The notes under the pieces: model-generated
What the model saw: the letters and a program-made list of their open reading frames with translations, nothing else
Told to the model about the DNA's origin: nothing
The model's database searches: none
Part shown: one piece after another, positions 1-7,458 of the stretch
How the letters are laid out: each line of letters opens with the position of its first letter
Numbering within the stretch: position 1 is the first letter of the stretch
Assembly: GCA_018715295.1 (NCBI GenBank)
Contig: DVLY01000017.1
Span: 1-10,331, forward strand
DNA from: Candidatus Merdimorpha stercoravium
GTDB lineage: Bacteria; Bacteroidota; Bacteroidia; Flavobacteriales; UBA1820
Reading direction: 5' to 3'
DNA: 10,331 bases
Translations under genes and position numbers: made by a program

Positions 1-27
1 GAAAAAAAACGGGACAGTTTCCAAAAA
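1..27 (-). terminator. Possible terminator after glgX
   Basis: Directly after the glgX stop the minus strand reads TTTTTGGAAACTGTCCCG followed by eight Ts (positions 9-2). The T-tail suits an intrinsic terminator, but the stem is weak (GGAAAC with GTTTTT, using two G-U pairs) and the window ends here. This is the expected end of the leftward transcript. Confidence 0.3.
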
Positions 28-2127
28 TTATTTATCGGGCAGATCCGTCGCGATGAGCACCGAACGGGCTTTCAGAGTGTATTTTCGCTGATCCAACAGA
101 CGGGTAAGACGGAAATCGTCCTTCACCGGAAGGCAGGTGTCGGCCACCAGGCGCCAGCTCCCCCGCACAGGTGGCGGCAACTCGAAATCGATGTCCCCCC
201 AATACATGTTAAAGGCGATGTAAAGGTGTTCGCCTTTTTCGGGATGGAACATTTCCATGGCCAGCGTGTGCGAAATGGGACGCCAATCGGCATTGTTCAA
301 CTGCGGTCCATGCCAAAGGAGAAAGGGTTTGCGGTCGTCGAAACCGACCTGGATCAAGCGGTTGAGCCCATAGAGCGACAAACCCTGCACGTAACCGATG
401 AGCCGGCGCACGTATTCCAAGGTATCGGCATGGCGGAGAGGATCGTCCCAGTCGAACCACGAGAGGGTATTGTCCTGGCAGTACGCATTGTTGTTACCCT
501 GCTGGGTGCGGCGCACCTCGTCCCCCATGCCGATCATGGGCGTGCCGTGCGTAAAGAGCAGCAGGGCAAAAAAGTTCCGCACCTGGCGCTCGCGAAGCTC
601 CTCCAGCGCCGGATCGTCCCCGGGACCTTCGACCCCGTAGTTGGCGCTGTAGTTTTCGTTCAACCCGTCGCGGTTGTCTTCGCCGTTGGCCAGGTTGTGC
701 TTGACACGGTAAGTTACCAGATCGTTCAGGGTAAAACCGTCGTGGCAGCTCACGAAGTGGATGCTTTGGTTGATGTCGTGCGTGGCATCGACGTAAATAT
801 CGGGCGAGCCGATGATCCGCGCTGCCAAACGGGACACCATGCCTTCGTCGCCGCGCACAAAACGGCGAATGTCGTCGCGGTACGCCCCGTTCCACTCCGC
901 CCAGCGGCTGTCCCGTCCCCGCCCGGCGAAAAATCCCAGCTGGTACAGACCGGCCGCGTCCCACGCTTCGGCGATGAGTTTGGTGTCGGAGAGCACCGGA
1001 TCCGCCTCGATCGAACCGAGTGCGGGCGAATCGACCAGCACATTCCCTTCGGGCCCCCGGGTGAGGATGGCCGCCAGGTCGAAACGGAAGCCGTCCACAT
1101 GCATGCTGTCCACCCAGTAACGGAGCGATTCGCGCAGTACCCGCCGCAGGATCGGGTCGTTGGTATTGACCGTATTGCCGCAACCGGTATAGTCGGCAAA
1201 GGCGCTCCGATCGGCCGTCATGATGTAGTACACCGAAGCGGCCTGCCCTTTGAAATTGAGCCAGGGGCCTACCTTGCCCGATTCAGCGGTATGGTTGTAG
1301 ACCACGTCCAAGATCACTTCCATCCCGGCGCGGTGGAAAGCCTTGACCATGTCCCGAAATTCGCGCACCGTCTGCAACGGGTCGTCCGTTGTCCCATATC
1401 CCCAGTGCGGGGCGAAAAAGTTGATGGGGGAATACCCCCAGTAGTTTTTCAAGCCGGAAGGGGCATCCTGAGGGTCGAAGGCGAAGACCGGCATCAGCTC
1501 CACGGCCGTTACCCCGAGGGATTGCAGATAAGGGATCTTCTGTACCGCTGCCGAGAAAGTGCCCGGTCGAACCCCCGAAATCCCGGCATTGGGATGGGCC
1601 GTAAAGCCCTTTATGTGCATCTCGTAGATCACCGAACGGGAAAGGGGTATCCGGGGATGGCGGTCGCCTTCCCAGTCGTATCCCCTGCTGTCCACCACCA
1701 CGCTTTTGATGGCGGTAGCGAGATTGTCCCGGCCGTAGCACGAGGCTTGCGCGCGGCTGTAATTTTTCCCGTAAAGCCCCCGGGCAAAGGGGTCGGTGAG
1801 CAATTTCGAACCGTCGAAATACAAGCCTTCGCTGGGCAGGTAGTCGCCGTACACCCGATAGCCGTAGTACAGACCCTCGCCCGCCCCATGCACCAGCACA
1901 TGCCAATAATGGTACGAGCGGTGTTTTTTCGGGTCGAGACGGATGATCTGGCAGGGGGTCGCATCGTCGGGATGGGCGAACAAGAGGAGTTCGACCGAAA
2001 AAGCCTTGCGGGTATAGAGGGAAAAATTGACCCCTTCGTCGGTAACGGTAGCCCCGAGCGGAGCGGCCTGCCCTTCCGATATGCGGTAGGGGCCGTCCTG
2101 ACTGGGGGTAGTGAGCATCTTCGTCAT
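28..2127 (-). CDS. glgX: Glycogen debranching enzyme, GlgX/isoamylase type (GH13)
   Basis: This cytoplasmic hydrolase is expected to cut alpha-1,6 branch points of glycogen or limit dextrins. From the chosen ATG it is 699 residues, normal for GlgX/isoamylase. An N-terminal CBM48-like beta domain (about residues 10-100) precedes the GH13 barrel. Visible GH13 motifs are DVVYNH (274-279), DGFRFD with nucleophile D350, AEAWD with acid/base E387, and CHDG with the third acid D463. The AEAWDAAGLY and HDGFTLNDL wording resembles plant and cyanobacterial isoamylases as well as E. coli GlgX. The reading frame stays open upstream into lipA, but that extension has no family resemblance. The ATG at 2127, 10 bases after the lipA stop, fits the family start; a second ATG at 2118 is possible. 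It is the last gene of the tight lipA-side block, and no other glycogen gene is in the window. The family is certain; substrate chain-length preference cannot be read. Confidence 0.93.
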   Translation of the reverse strand: MTKMLTTPSQDGPYRISEGQAAPLGATVTDEGVNFSLYTRKAFSVELLLFAHPDDATPCQIIRLDPKKHRSYHYWHVLVHGAGEGLYYGYRVYGDYLPSEGLYFDGSKLLTDPFARGLYGKNYSRAQASCYGRDNLATAIKSVVVDSRGYDWEGDRHPRIPLSRSVIYEMHIKGFTAHPNAGISGVRPGTFSAAVQKIPYLQSLGVTAVELMPVFAFDPQDAPSGLKNYWGYSPINFFAPHWGYGTTDDPLQTVREFRDMVKAFHRAGMEVILDVVYNHTAESGKVGPWLNFKGQAASVYYIMTADRSAFADYTGCGNTVNTNDPILRRVLRESLRYWVDSMHVDGFRFDLAAILTRGPEGNVLVDSPALGSIEADPVLSDTKLIAEAWDAAGLYQLGFFAGRGRDSRWAEWNGAYRDDIRRFVRGDEGMVSRLAARIIGSPDIYVDATHDINQSIHFVSCHDGFTLNDLVTYRVKHNLANGEDNRDGLNENYSANYGVEGPGDDPALEELRERQVRNFFALLLFTHGTPMIGMGDEVRRTQQGNNNAYCQDNTLSWFDWDDPLRHADTLEYVRRLIGYVQGLSLYGLNRLIQVGFDDRKPFLLWHGPQLNNADWRPISHTLAMEMFHPEKGEHLYIAFNMYWGDIDFELPPPVRGSWRLVADTCLPVKDDFRLTRLLDQRKYTLKARSVLIATDLPDK

Positions 2128-2137
2128 AGTCGTTCGC

Positions 2138-3028
2138 TTATCGTTCAGAAGGTTCGAGCGGGAACACCTGTTCGGCCGCATGGTACGACGAGCGCACCAG
2201 AGGCCCGCTCTGCACATAGCGGAAGCCCATCGCGAGCGCATCCCGCCGGTAACGGGCAAAGAGATCGGGATGGACGTACTGCTGCACGGGCAGATGTTTG
2301 CGGGTGGGCTGGAGGTATTGGCCGATGGTAACGATGTCCACGCCGGACTCGCGCAGGTCGGAAAGCGTCTGGAACACCTCCTGCTCCGTCTCGCCCAGGC
2401 CAAGCATCAACCCGGACTTGGTACGGGGAGCCCCCAGTTCCTTCATCGTGCGCAGGACCTCCAGGCTGCGATCGTAACGCGCCTGAACGCGCACCTGGGG
2501 CGTAAGCCGACGCACGGTTTCGATGTTGTGGGAAAGCACCTCCGCAGAGGCTTCCACCACGGTGCGGAGATCGTCCCGGCTGCCTTTGAAATCGGGCACG
2601 AGCGCTTCGAGGGTCGTCCCGGGCGAGGCGGCATGCACGGCGCGGATGGTTTCCGCCCACAGCGAGGCCCCTCCGTCCGGCAGGTCGTCGCGATCCACCG
2701 AGGTGATCACCGCATGGCGCAGGTTCATCTCCCGTACAGCGCGGGCTACACGCATCGGTTCGTCGGGATCGGGCGGAAGGGGACGCCCGGTAGTTACGGC
2801 GCAAAAACGGCACGAACGGGTACAGATGTCGCCCAGGATCATCAGCGTGGCAGTGCCTGCCCGCCAGCATTCTCCCAGGTTGGGACACGAACCGCTTTGG
2901 CAGATGGTATGCAGGTGGCCGCGTCCCAGCGCTCCGCTGACCCCGGAATATCCCTGGCCGGCGCCCAGACGGACCTTGAGCCAGTCGGGTTTGCGCAGAT
3001 GCGGCGTTTTTTCTCGGTCTTTCTCCAT
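2138..3028 (-). CDS. lipA: Lipoyl synthase (radical SAM)
   Basis: LipA inserts two sulfur atoms into octanoyl groups carried on lipoyl domains of 2-oxoacid dehydrogenases and the glycine cleavage H protein. It uses S-adenosylmethionine and two [4Fe-4S] clusters in the cytoplasm. The protein is 296 residues, typical for the family. All signatures are present: the auxiliary-cluster cysteines C43, C48 and C54 (CQSGSCPNLGEC), the radical SAM CxxxCxxC at C69, C73 and C76 (CTRSCRFC), and the C-terminal RSSYHA at 279-284 that supplies the serine ligand to the auxiliary cluster. The ATG at 3028 lies 6 bases after the sigma factor stop, and glgX starts 10 bases after its own stop, so it is very likely co-transcribed with both. 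No lipB or lplA gene lies nearby. The identification is essentially certain. Confidence 0.97.
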   Translation of the reverse strand: MEKDREKTPHLRKPDWLKVRLGAGQGYSGVSGALGRGHLHTICQSGSCPNLGECWRAGTATLMILGDICTRSCRFCAVTTGRPLPPDPDEPMRVARAVREMNLRHAVITSVDRDDLPDGGASLWAETIRAVHAASPGTTLEALVPDFKGSRDDLRTVVEASAEVLSHNIETVRRLTPQVRVQARYDRSLEVLRTMKELGAPRTKSGLMLGLGETEQEVFQTLSDLRESGVDIVTIGQYLQPTRKHLPVQQYVHPDLFARYRRDALAMGFRYVQSGPLVRSSYHAAEQVFPLEPSER

Positions 3029-3034
3029 ATCCTT

Positions 3035-3604
3035 CTATTCCAATCCTTTGAGCAACAGGCGACGCCCGCGCATCAACATCACTTTCACGTTCGAGGGCGA
3101 GATGCCCAGCCGCTGCGAAATCTCGGCCACCGTCATGTCCTCCCCGTAACGCAACTGCAATACCTGCCGGTACGAGGGACGGAGGTATTCCATGGCCGAG
3201 GCCACGTTTTCCATCGTCTGGCTGTGGATCAGTTCGGACTCCGGCGTATCGTACGCCACAGCGTCGGGGGCATAGTCCGTCTCGCCGTCCGAGGGTTCGC
3301 CGAGCACCTTGCGCGAAAAAAGGGCGAACAGTGGGGCATTGCGGCGGATGAAATCGACGTAATTGTTGCGGGCGATGTGCAGCACCCAGGTTTTGAACCG
3401 GTACGAAGGGTCGTAGGTGTCCAGTTTTTCAAAAGCCTTGGAGAACGTTTCGATGCACAGGTCCTCGGTATCCTCCGGGCAGAGTTTGTAGGCGGACAAA
3501 AATGCGTACACATCCGGCCAATACGCACTCAAGAGCGCATTGAAGGCCGGTTGCGAACCGCCCAGAGCTTCCTCGACTCGTTTGCGTACCTTCTCTACTT
3601 CCAT
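3035..3604 (-). CDS. RNA polymerase sigma-70 factor, ECF subfamily
   Basis: A 189-residue alternative sigma factor with the two-domain ECF layout. Region 2 spans about residues 18-90 and includes the DTEDLCIETFSKAFEKL helix and the WVLHIARNNYVDFIRR stretch that binds core polymerase and the -10 region. Region 4 spans about 138-188, with an LRPSYRQVLQLRYGEDMT helix followed by a helix-turn-helix (VAEISQRLGISPSNVKVMLMRGRRLL) for the -35 element. The linker (about 95-135) is acidic and variable. The ATG at 3604 lies inside the last codons of the upstream glycosyltransferase (10-base overlap, AAAGG just before the start), which suggests translational coupling. A longer in-frame opening upstream only runs through the glycosyltransferase gene out of frame. 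No anti-sigma factor (FecR-like or zinc-binding) is encoded beside it, so its control and regulon cannot be inferred. Domain assignment is secure. Confidence 0.95.
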   Translation of the reverse strand: MEVEKVRKRVEEALGGSQPAFNALLSAYWPDVYAFLSAYKLCPEDTEDLCIETFSKAFEKLDTYDPSYRFKTWVLHIARNNYVDFIRRNAPLFALFSRKVLGEPSDGETDYAPDAVAYDTPESELIHSQTMENVASAMEYLRPSYRQVLQLRYGEDMTVAEISQRLGISPSNVKVMLMRGRRLLLKGLE

Positions 3605-4716
3605 CCTTTGGGCAAAAGTGCTTGCGCTACCAGCACCCGGCACAAACGCCAGGGCAAAAGCAGCACGTCGATCCCTATCCCGATAGCCATCCAGCGCGGG
3701 TAGGCCAGCCTGCGGGCTTCGACCCAACCGGCGGCCGAAGATACGCCCCACACCAGCACTACCCCCGCCCAATACGGCCAGTAGGCACCCATCGCCGCCC
3801 CGCACCAGAGAGCCGAAACGAGAAAAAACGCTTTGAGCAGATACGGCAGCAGGGCTTTCACCTGAGCCGAAGGGAGGTAATGGCGGAAAGCGGCCCAGCG
3901 GGCGATGTCCTGCTCGCGCCGGGCCGAGGCCGAAAACCGGGTATCGTCCCGCACGAGGGCGTCCGCCGTACAAACGATCGCGGTATTGCCCCGATGGGCC
4001 GCATCCTGAAGCAGGAAATCCGCTTCCCCGGCCGGGACACGTATGTCTTTCATGTAGCCGTTGCGCGCCAGGAAGGTCGATTTGCGCAGGGCAAAGTTGG
4101 ACGAGCGGGCCCGGAAAGGACTCCCCGCCCCCGCCCAAGCCGCGTCGCAGGCCGAACGGCGAAAATCGAGCGCCGCCCACAGACCGCCTTCGCACATGCC
4201 GGTACACCCGATGAGAAACTCGACCTGCGGACGGTTCATCCGTTCGGCAAGGGCATCCAGCCAACGTTCGCCGGCCGGGACTGCGGTGTTGTCCAACAGG
4301 ACGATCCGTTCGTATTGCGCCGCCTTGACCCCCATGGTGATCGCAAATTTCCGCCCGGCCCAGGGATACGTTGTATCCTGCGGCACGGTTACGATGCGCA
4401 GTACCGTGGGATAATTGCGCTGGACGGATTTGAGGAACACATCGGTATTGTCGAACGAGCGGTCGTTCACCACCACGATCTCGAACTTGGGGTACTTCTG
4501 CGCCAGAAGCGAAGGGACGAGCACCCGCAGGGATTCCAAACCGTTGCGGCTGACCACCACTACCGAAATGCCCTCCCGCTCTGCGGACGGGGAAGAGGCA
4601 GGACGTTCCCCGGAGGAAGAATGCTCACGCGAGGCCACCAGGACGAACACGTAGTACGCCACCAGACACAGCCCCGAGAGGGCGAACACCCAGAAAAGGA
4701 TCGGATCTGTCATCAT
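3595..4716 (-). CDS. Membrane-anchored family 2 glycosyltransferase
   Basis: A 373-residue protein with a GT-A fold of the GT2 family, predicted to transfer a sugar at the cytoplasmic face of the inner membrane. Residues about 6-28 form an N-terminal membrane helix. The catalytic domain begins with ISVVVVSRNG (50-59) and contains VVVNDRSFDNTD (81-92), typical of nucleotide-sugar binding. The metal-binding DxD position reads DNT (142-144, in VLLDNTAVP), so the second aspartate is missing. Further on are GEADFLLQ (230-237), where GT2 enzymes have their catalytic acids, and QDIARW (269-274), like the QxxRW of processive members. About three C-terminal hydrophobic segments follow (roughly 289-312, 313-330 and 341-360). 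Two adjacent ATGs (4716, 4713) lie 13 bases after the murB stop, and the gene end overlaps the sigma factor start by 10 bases. Donor and acceptor are unknown; the murB neighbour suggests an envelope role only by inference. Confidence 0.86.
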   Translation of the reverse strand: MMTDPILFWVFALSGLCLVAYYVFVLVASREHSSSGERPASSPSAEREGISVVVVSRNGLESLRVLVPSLLAQKYPKFEIVVVNDRSFDNTDVFLKSVQRNYPTVLRIVTVPQDTTYPWAGRKFAITMGVKAAQYERIVLLDNTAVPAGERWLDALAERMNRPQVEFLIGCTGMCEGGLWAALDFRRSACDAAWAGAGSPFRARSSNFALRKSTFLARNGYMKDIRVPAGEADFLLQDAAHRGNTAIVCTADALVRDDTRFSASARREQDIARWAAFRHYLPSAQVKALLPYLLKAFFLVSALWCGAAMGAYWPYWAGVVLVWGVSSAAGWVEARRLAYPRWMAIGIGIDVLLLPWRLCRVLVAQALLPKGWK

Positions 4717-4729
4717 CGTTTCTTCGGTT

Positions 4730-5794
4730 TCAAGGGCGCAGGTCGGCCAGCGAGGCGTTATCGACGATATTGACCTCCGGACGTATCTCCACGCCGAATT
4801 TCTCCCCGACATCGGCACATATGTCGTGGCACAGGGACAGGATTTCGCTCCCTGTGGCCTTCCCGTAGTTCACCAGCACGAGTGCCTGGGCGGTGTGCAC
4901 CCCGGCGTCGCCCCGGCGGTAACCTTTCCAACCGGCCCGCTCGATGAGCCAGGCGGCGGGGATCTTCTTGTAATGCTGCGGCGAAGGGGACTCCGGATCG
5001 AAAGATGGCAGGTCGGGATACCGGTCCGACAGTCGCTCGAAGGTGGTGCGATCGACCACCGGATTTTTGAAGAAACTGCCGCTGTTGCCGATCCGAGTCG
5101 GATCGGGCAATTTGGCGCGGCGGATCGCCTCGACCGTCCGGGCTACGTCGGCAAGCCCCGGCGAGGCGATGCCCTGCTGGGCGAGCGCGCGGCGGATGGG
5201 GCCGTAATCCAGCTTGAGCGTGTAACGATCCGCATCGCACAGGCGGAAGACCACCGAGAGGATGATGTACCGCCCGCGAAACTCGTGTTTGAAGGCCGAC
5301 TCCCGATAACCGAACCGGCATTCCTCCGCCGGGAGGGCGACCTGCTGCCCGGTGCGGACATCGAGCACTTCGACCCATTCGATGGCATCGCGGGCTTCCG
5401 CCCCGTACGCCCCGATATTCTGAACCGGAGCTGCCCCCACGCGCCCGGGAATAAACGCCAGGTTCTCCACCCCGCCCAGGCGATGCTCCACCGCCCAGCG
5501 GACAAAATCGTGCCATACCTCCCCTCCGGCGGCCCGCACAAGTGTGCAGTCGCCCTGGCGGTCGAGGACTTCGATACCCCGAGAGTCCATGTGCAGCACC
5601 AGCGCATCGAGGTCCTCGAGCAGCAGGAGGTTGCTCCCGCCCGAAAGAGGCATCAGCGGGCAGGCGTGCTCCCGTGCCCAGCGGACGGCCCAGGCGACCT
5701 GGTCCGCGCTGGCGACGCGCGCGAAGTACCGCGCCCGCACCTCCATGCCGAAAGTATTGTACGGCTTCAGCGATATGTTTTCCTGTATCTGCAT
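4730..5794 (-). CDS. murB: UDP-N-acetylenolpyruvoylglucosamine reductase (MurB, type I)
   Basis: MurB reduces UDP-GlcNAc-enolpyruvate to UDP-MurNAc with NADPH and FAD, the second committed step of peptidoglycan precursor synthesis in the cytoplasm. The protein is 354 residues, close to the E. coli enzyme. FAD-binding motifs are PLSGGSNLLL (49-58) and GRVGAAPVQNIGAYG (117-131). FGYRESAFK (161-169) carries the tyrosine loop that marks type I MurB. The proton donor is S240 in GNSGSFFKNP, and E340 in PEVNIVD matches the conserved C-terminal glutamate. The ATG at 5794 gives the family N-terminus (MQIQENISLKPYNTFG) with an A-rich leader (GGAAAAAAC). The open frame further upstream crosses the gap and antisense-like sequence of sdaA, without MurB similarity. 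A membrane glycosyltransferase starts 13 bases after its stop, suggesting co-transcription. Confidence 0.97.
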   Translation of the reverse strand: MQIQENISLKPYNTFGMEVRARYFARVASADQVAWAVRWAREHACPLMPLSGGSNLLLLEDLDALVLHMDSRGIEVLDRQGDCTLVRAAGGEVWHDFVRWAVEHRLGGVENLAFIPGRVGAAPVQNIGAYGAEARDAIEWVEVLDVRTGQQVALPAEECRFGYRESAFKHEFRGRYIILSVVFRLCDADRYTLKLDYGPIRRALAQQGIASPGLADVARTVEAIRRAKLPDPTRIGNSGSFFKNPVVDRTTFERLSDRYPDLPSFDPESPSPQHYKKIPAAWLIERAGWKGYRRGDAGVHTAQALVLVNYGKATGSEILSLCHDICADVGEKFGVEIRPEVNIVDNASLADLRP

Positions 5795-5836
5795 GTTTTT
5801 TCCTGTTTGTTTCGTATGTTTCGCGCGTTTCTCTTC

Positions 5837-5857
5837 GGGATCGTTCCGCACGATCCC
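5837..5857. repeat. Perfect 8-bp inverted repeat between sdaA and murB
   Basis: GGGATCGT, five spacer bases and ACGATCCC can form an 8-bp hairpin in the middle of the 122-base gap (5795-5916). Neither strand has a T-run directly after it, so it is not a classic intrinsic terminator. It could be an attenuating or stabilising RNA hairpin, a protein-binding site, or chance. The rest of the gap is purine-rich on the minus strand and lacks a consensus promoter. Confidence 0.35.
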
Positions 5858-5916
5858 CACGTTTGACTTGCGTTTGCCCCGGCCTTTTTCCGTATCTTTC
5901 TTCTCCCTCCCTCGGA

Positions 5917-7344
5917 TCAGCAATCGGGCAGGCTGACGGGGATTTCCGCTGCCAGGCCTCCGCGGGCTGTTTCCTTGTATTTGAAGTCCATGTCCTTGGC
6001 GGTTTCCCACATGGTTTTTATCACCTTGTCCAAGGAGACCACCGCCACATCGGGGTCGTTGTTGATGGCCCAGTTGGCCGCCGTGATGGCCTTGATCGCC
6101 CCCATCGAATTGCGCTCGATGCAGGGCACCTGCACCAGTCCGCCAACCGGGTCGCACGTGAGGCCCAAGTGGTGTTCCATCGTGATCTCGGCTGCGGTGA
6201 GGCATTGCGAAGGCTTTCCGCCCGAGACGTGGCACAGCGCGGCGGCAGCCATGGCGCTCGAAACGCCGATCTCGGCCTGGCAGCCCCCTTGGGCGGCGGA
6301 AATGGTGGCTTCCTTTTTGAAAATGCTGCCGATCTCCCCGGCTACCAACAGGAACTCCACGATCTCGTCCTCGCCCGCTTTGGGATTGACAAAGGTCAGG
6401 TAATAGAGCAGCACGGCCGGGATGACGCCCGAAGAACCGTTGGTGGGAGCGGTTACGATGCGCCCGAGCGAGGCATTGACTTCATTGACCGCAATGGCGA
6501 AGGTACTCACCCAGGTAAAGATGCTCTGTGCATCGGCGCGCACCCGGCGCAACTGAACGGCCCAATCCCGGTATCCGTCGTAGATCAGGTAGGGTTTGAT
6601 CCGGTCGTAGACATAGGCCGCGCGGCGTTTTACGTGCAGGCCCCCGGGCAATTCGCCCAAGGTATGGCAGCCGGTATAGACGCTGCGCAGCATCACGTCC
6701 CAGATAGCGAGCAACTTGCGACGGATCTGGGCTTCGCTGCAAAGGGTCTTCTCGTTCTCCAGCACGATGTCGGCGATGGAGCATTTCTGTTCGACGGTAT
6801 AGGCCAGCAGTTGCTCCGCCCGCTGGATGGGATAGGGAAATTTCTTGCCGCCTTCCCCGCGGGAGGGGCGCTCGCCTTCGCGCACGATAAAGCCTCCACC
6901 GATGGAATAGTACACCCGCTCGGCCAGCAAAGCCCCTTGCCCGTCGAAGGCCGAGAATCGCATCCCGTTGGAATGGAACGGGAGGAATTCACTCAAAAAA
7001 CGGATGTCGGTCGAGGGGTGGAACTCGATCTCCCGCCCCCCGGAGAGGACGATGCGGTTGTGCAAAGCAATGGCGGCTACCGTAGGACGAATGTCCTCTA
7101 CCGGAACCGTCTGGGGATCGGCGCCGGTAAGCCCCATCATGACTGCCGTATCGGTATAGTGTCCCTTTCCGGTAAGGGAAAGCGACCCGTAAAGGTCGAT
7201 CGTAATGCGCTGGGTGCGGTCGAACACGCGTTTTTTCCGCAGCGCCTCCACAAACCGCAACGCAGCCCGCCACGGTCCCAGGGTATGCGAACTGGAAGGC
7301 CCTACACCTATCTTGAGAATATCGAATACGCTGATCTGTTCCAT
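5917..7344 (-). CDS. sdaA: L-serine ammonia-lyase, iron-sulfur dependent, single chain
   Basis: This enzyme deaminates L-serine to pyruvate and ammonia using an oxygen-sensitive [4Fe-4S] cluster in the cytoplasm. It is 475 residues and carries both domains in one chain. The beta domain occupies about residues 1-165 and opens with [14 protein letters not shown]. The catalytic alpha domain occupies about 175-460 and includes [12 protein letters not shown] (299-310). Cluster-ligand cysteines are C355 (GGCQAEIG), C397 (LTCDPVGG) and C408 (VPCIERN). The spacing 42 and 11 matches what I recall of the Legionella pneumophila enzyme. The chain ends in a cysteine (C475, ...SLPDC), as in the Legionella 'tail-in-mouth' enzyme, where the C-terminal Cys occupies the active-site cluster until substrate binds. 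The ATG at 7344 fits the family N-terminus. It is flanked by the two largest gaps of the window, so it may have its own promoter, but no consensus box was seen. Confidence 0.97.
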   Translation of the reverse strand: MEQISVFDILKIGVGPSSSHTLGPWRAALRFVEALRKKRVFDRTQRITIDLYGSLSLTGKGHYTDTAVMMGLTGADPQTVPVEDIRPTVAAIALHNRIVLSGGREIEFHPSTDIRFLSEFLPFHSNGMRFSAFDGQGALLAERVYYSIGGGFIVREGERPSRGEGGKKFPYPIQRAEQLLAYTVEQKCSIADIVLENEKTLCSEAQIRRKLLAIWDVMLRSVYTGCHTLGELPGGLHVKRRAAYVYDRIKPYLIYDGYRDWAVQLRRVRADAQSIFTWVSTFAIAVNEVNASLGRIVTAPTNGSSGVIPAVLLYYLTFVNPKAGEDEIVEFLLVAGEIGSIFKKEATISAAQGGCQAEIGVSSAMAAAALCHVSGGKPSQCLTAAEITMEHHLGLTCDPVGGLVQVPCIERNSMGAIKAITAANWAINNDPDVAVVSLDKVIKTMWETAKDMDFKYKETARGGLAAEIPVSLPDC

Positions 7345-7458
7345 CGTCCGTCGCTGTTTTATCGTGATACCTGCCGTTGTTCTGTCGCTGCTCCCGCCGG
7401 GATTTCTTCACGGCGCCCGCAACGAGCGTTGTGCTTCCCGCGAAGTTTTCCCCCACGC
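7345..7458. other. Gap between the pseudouridine synthase gene and sdaA
   Basis: 114 bases without a gene. On the minus strand there is no TAnnTTTG box and no T-rich tail after a strong stem. A short inverted repeat (CAACG-CT-CGTTG) sits in the middle, too short to call a terminator. It may hold the sdaA leader or an atypical promoter. Confidence 0.4.

Noticed and set aside
226..2331. A 701-codon open frame on the plus strand opposite glgX
   Set aside because: It is the antisense shadow of a well-supported GH13 gene and shows no domain.
2128..2403. N-terminal extension of glgX into lipA
   Set aside because: The extra 92 residues are an out-of-frame reading of the lipA gene, rich in Arg, Ser and Pro, and do not resemble GlgX N-termini.
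2111..3703. A 530-codon open frame on the plus strand opposite lipA and the sigma factor gene
   Set aside because: It crosses two genes and their boundaries and contains no recognisable motif.
3605..4264. Fusion of a longer N-terminal part to the sigma factor
   Set aside because: The frame is open by chance through the glycosyltransferase gene. The ECF factor is complete from the ATG at 3604.
5795..6235. N-terminal extension of murB across the gap and into sdaA
   Set aside because: The extension is out-of-frame sdaA plus spacer. The ATG at 5794 gives the normal MurB N-terminus and length.
7345..7458. Terminator candidate from the CAACG-CT-CGTTG repeat
   Set aside because: The stem has only five pairs, the loop is two bases, and no T-run follows on the minus strand.
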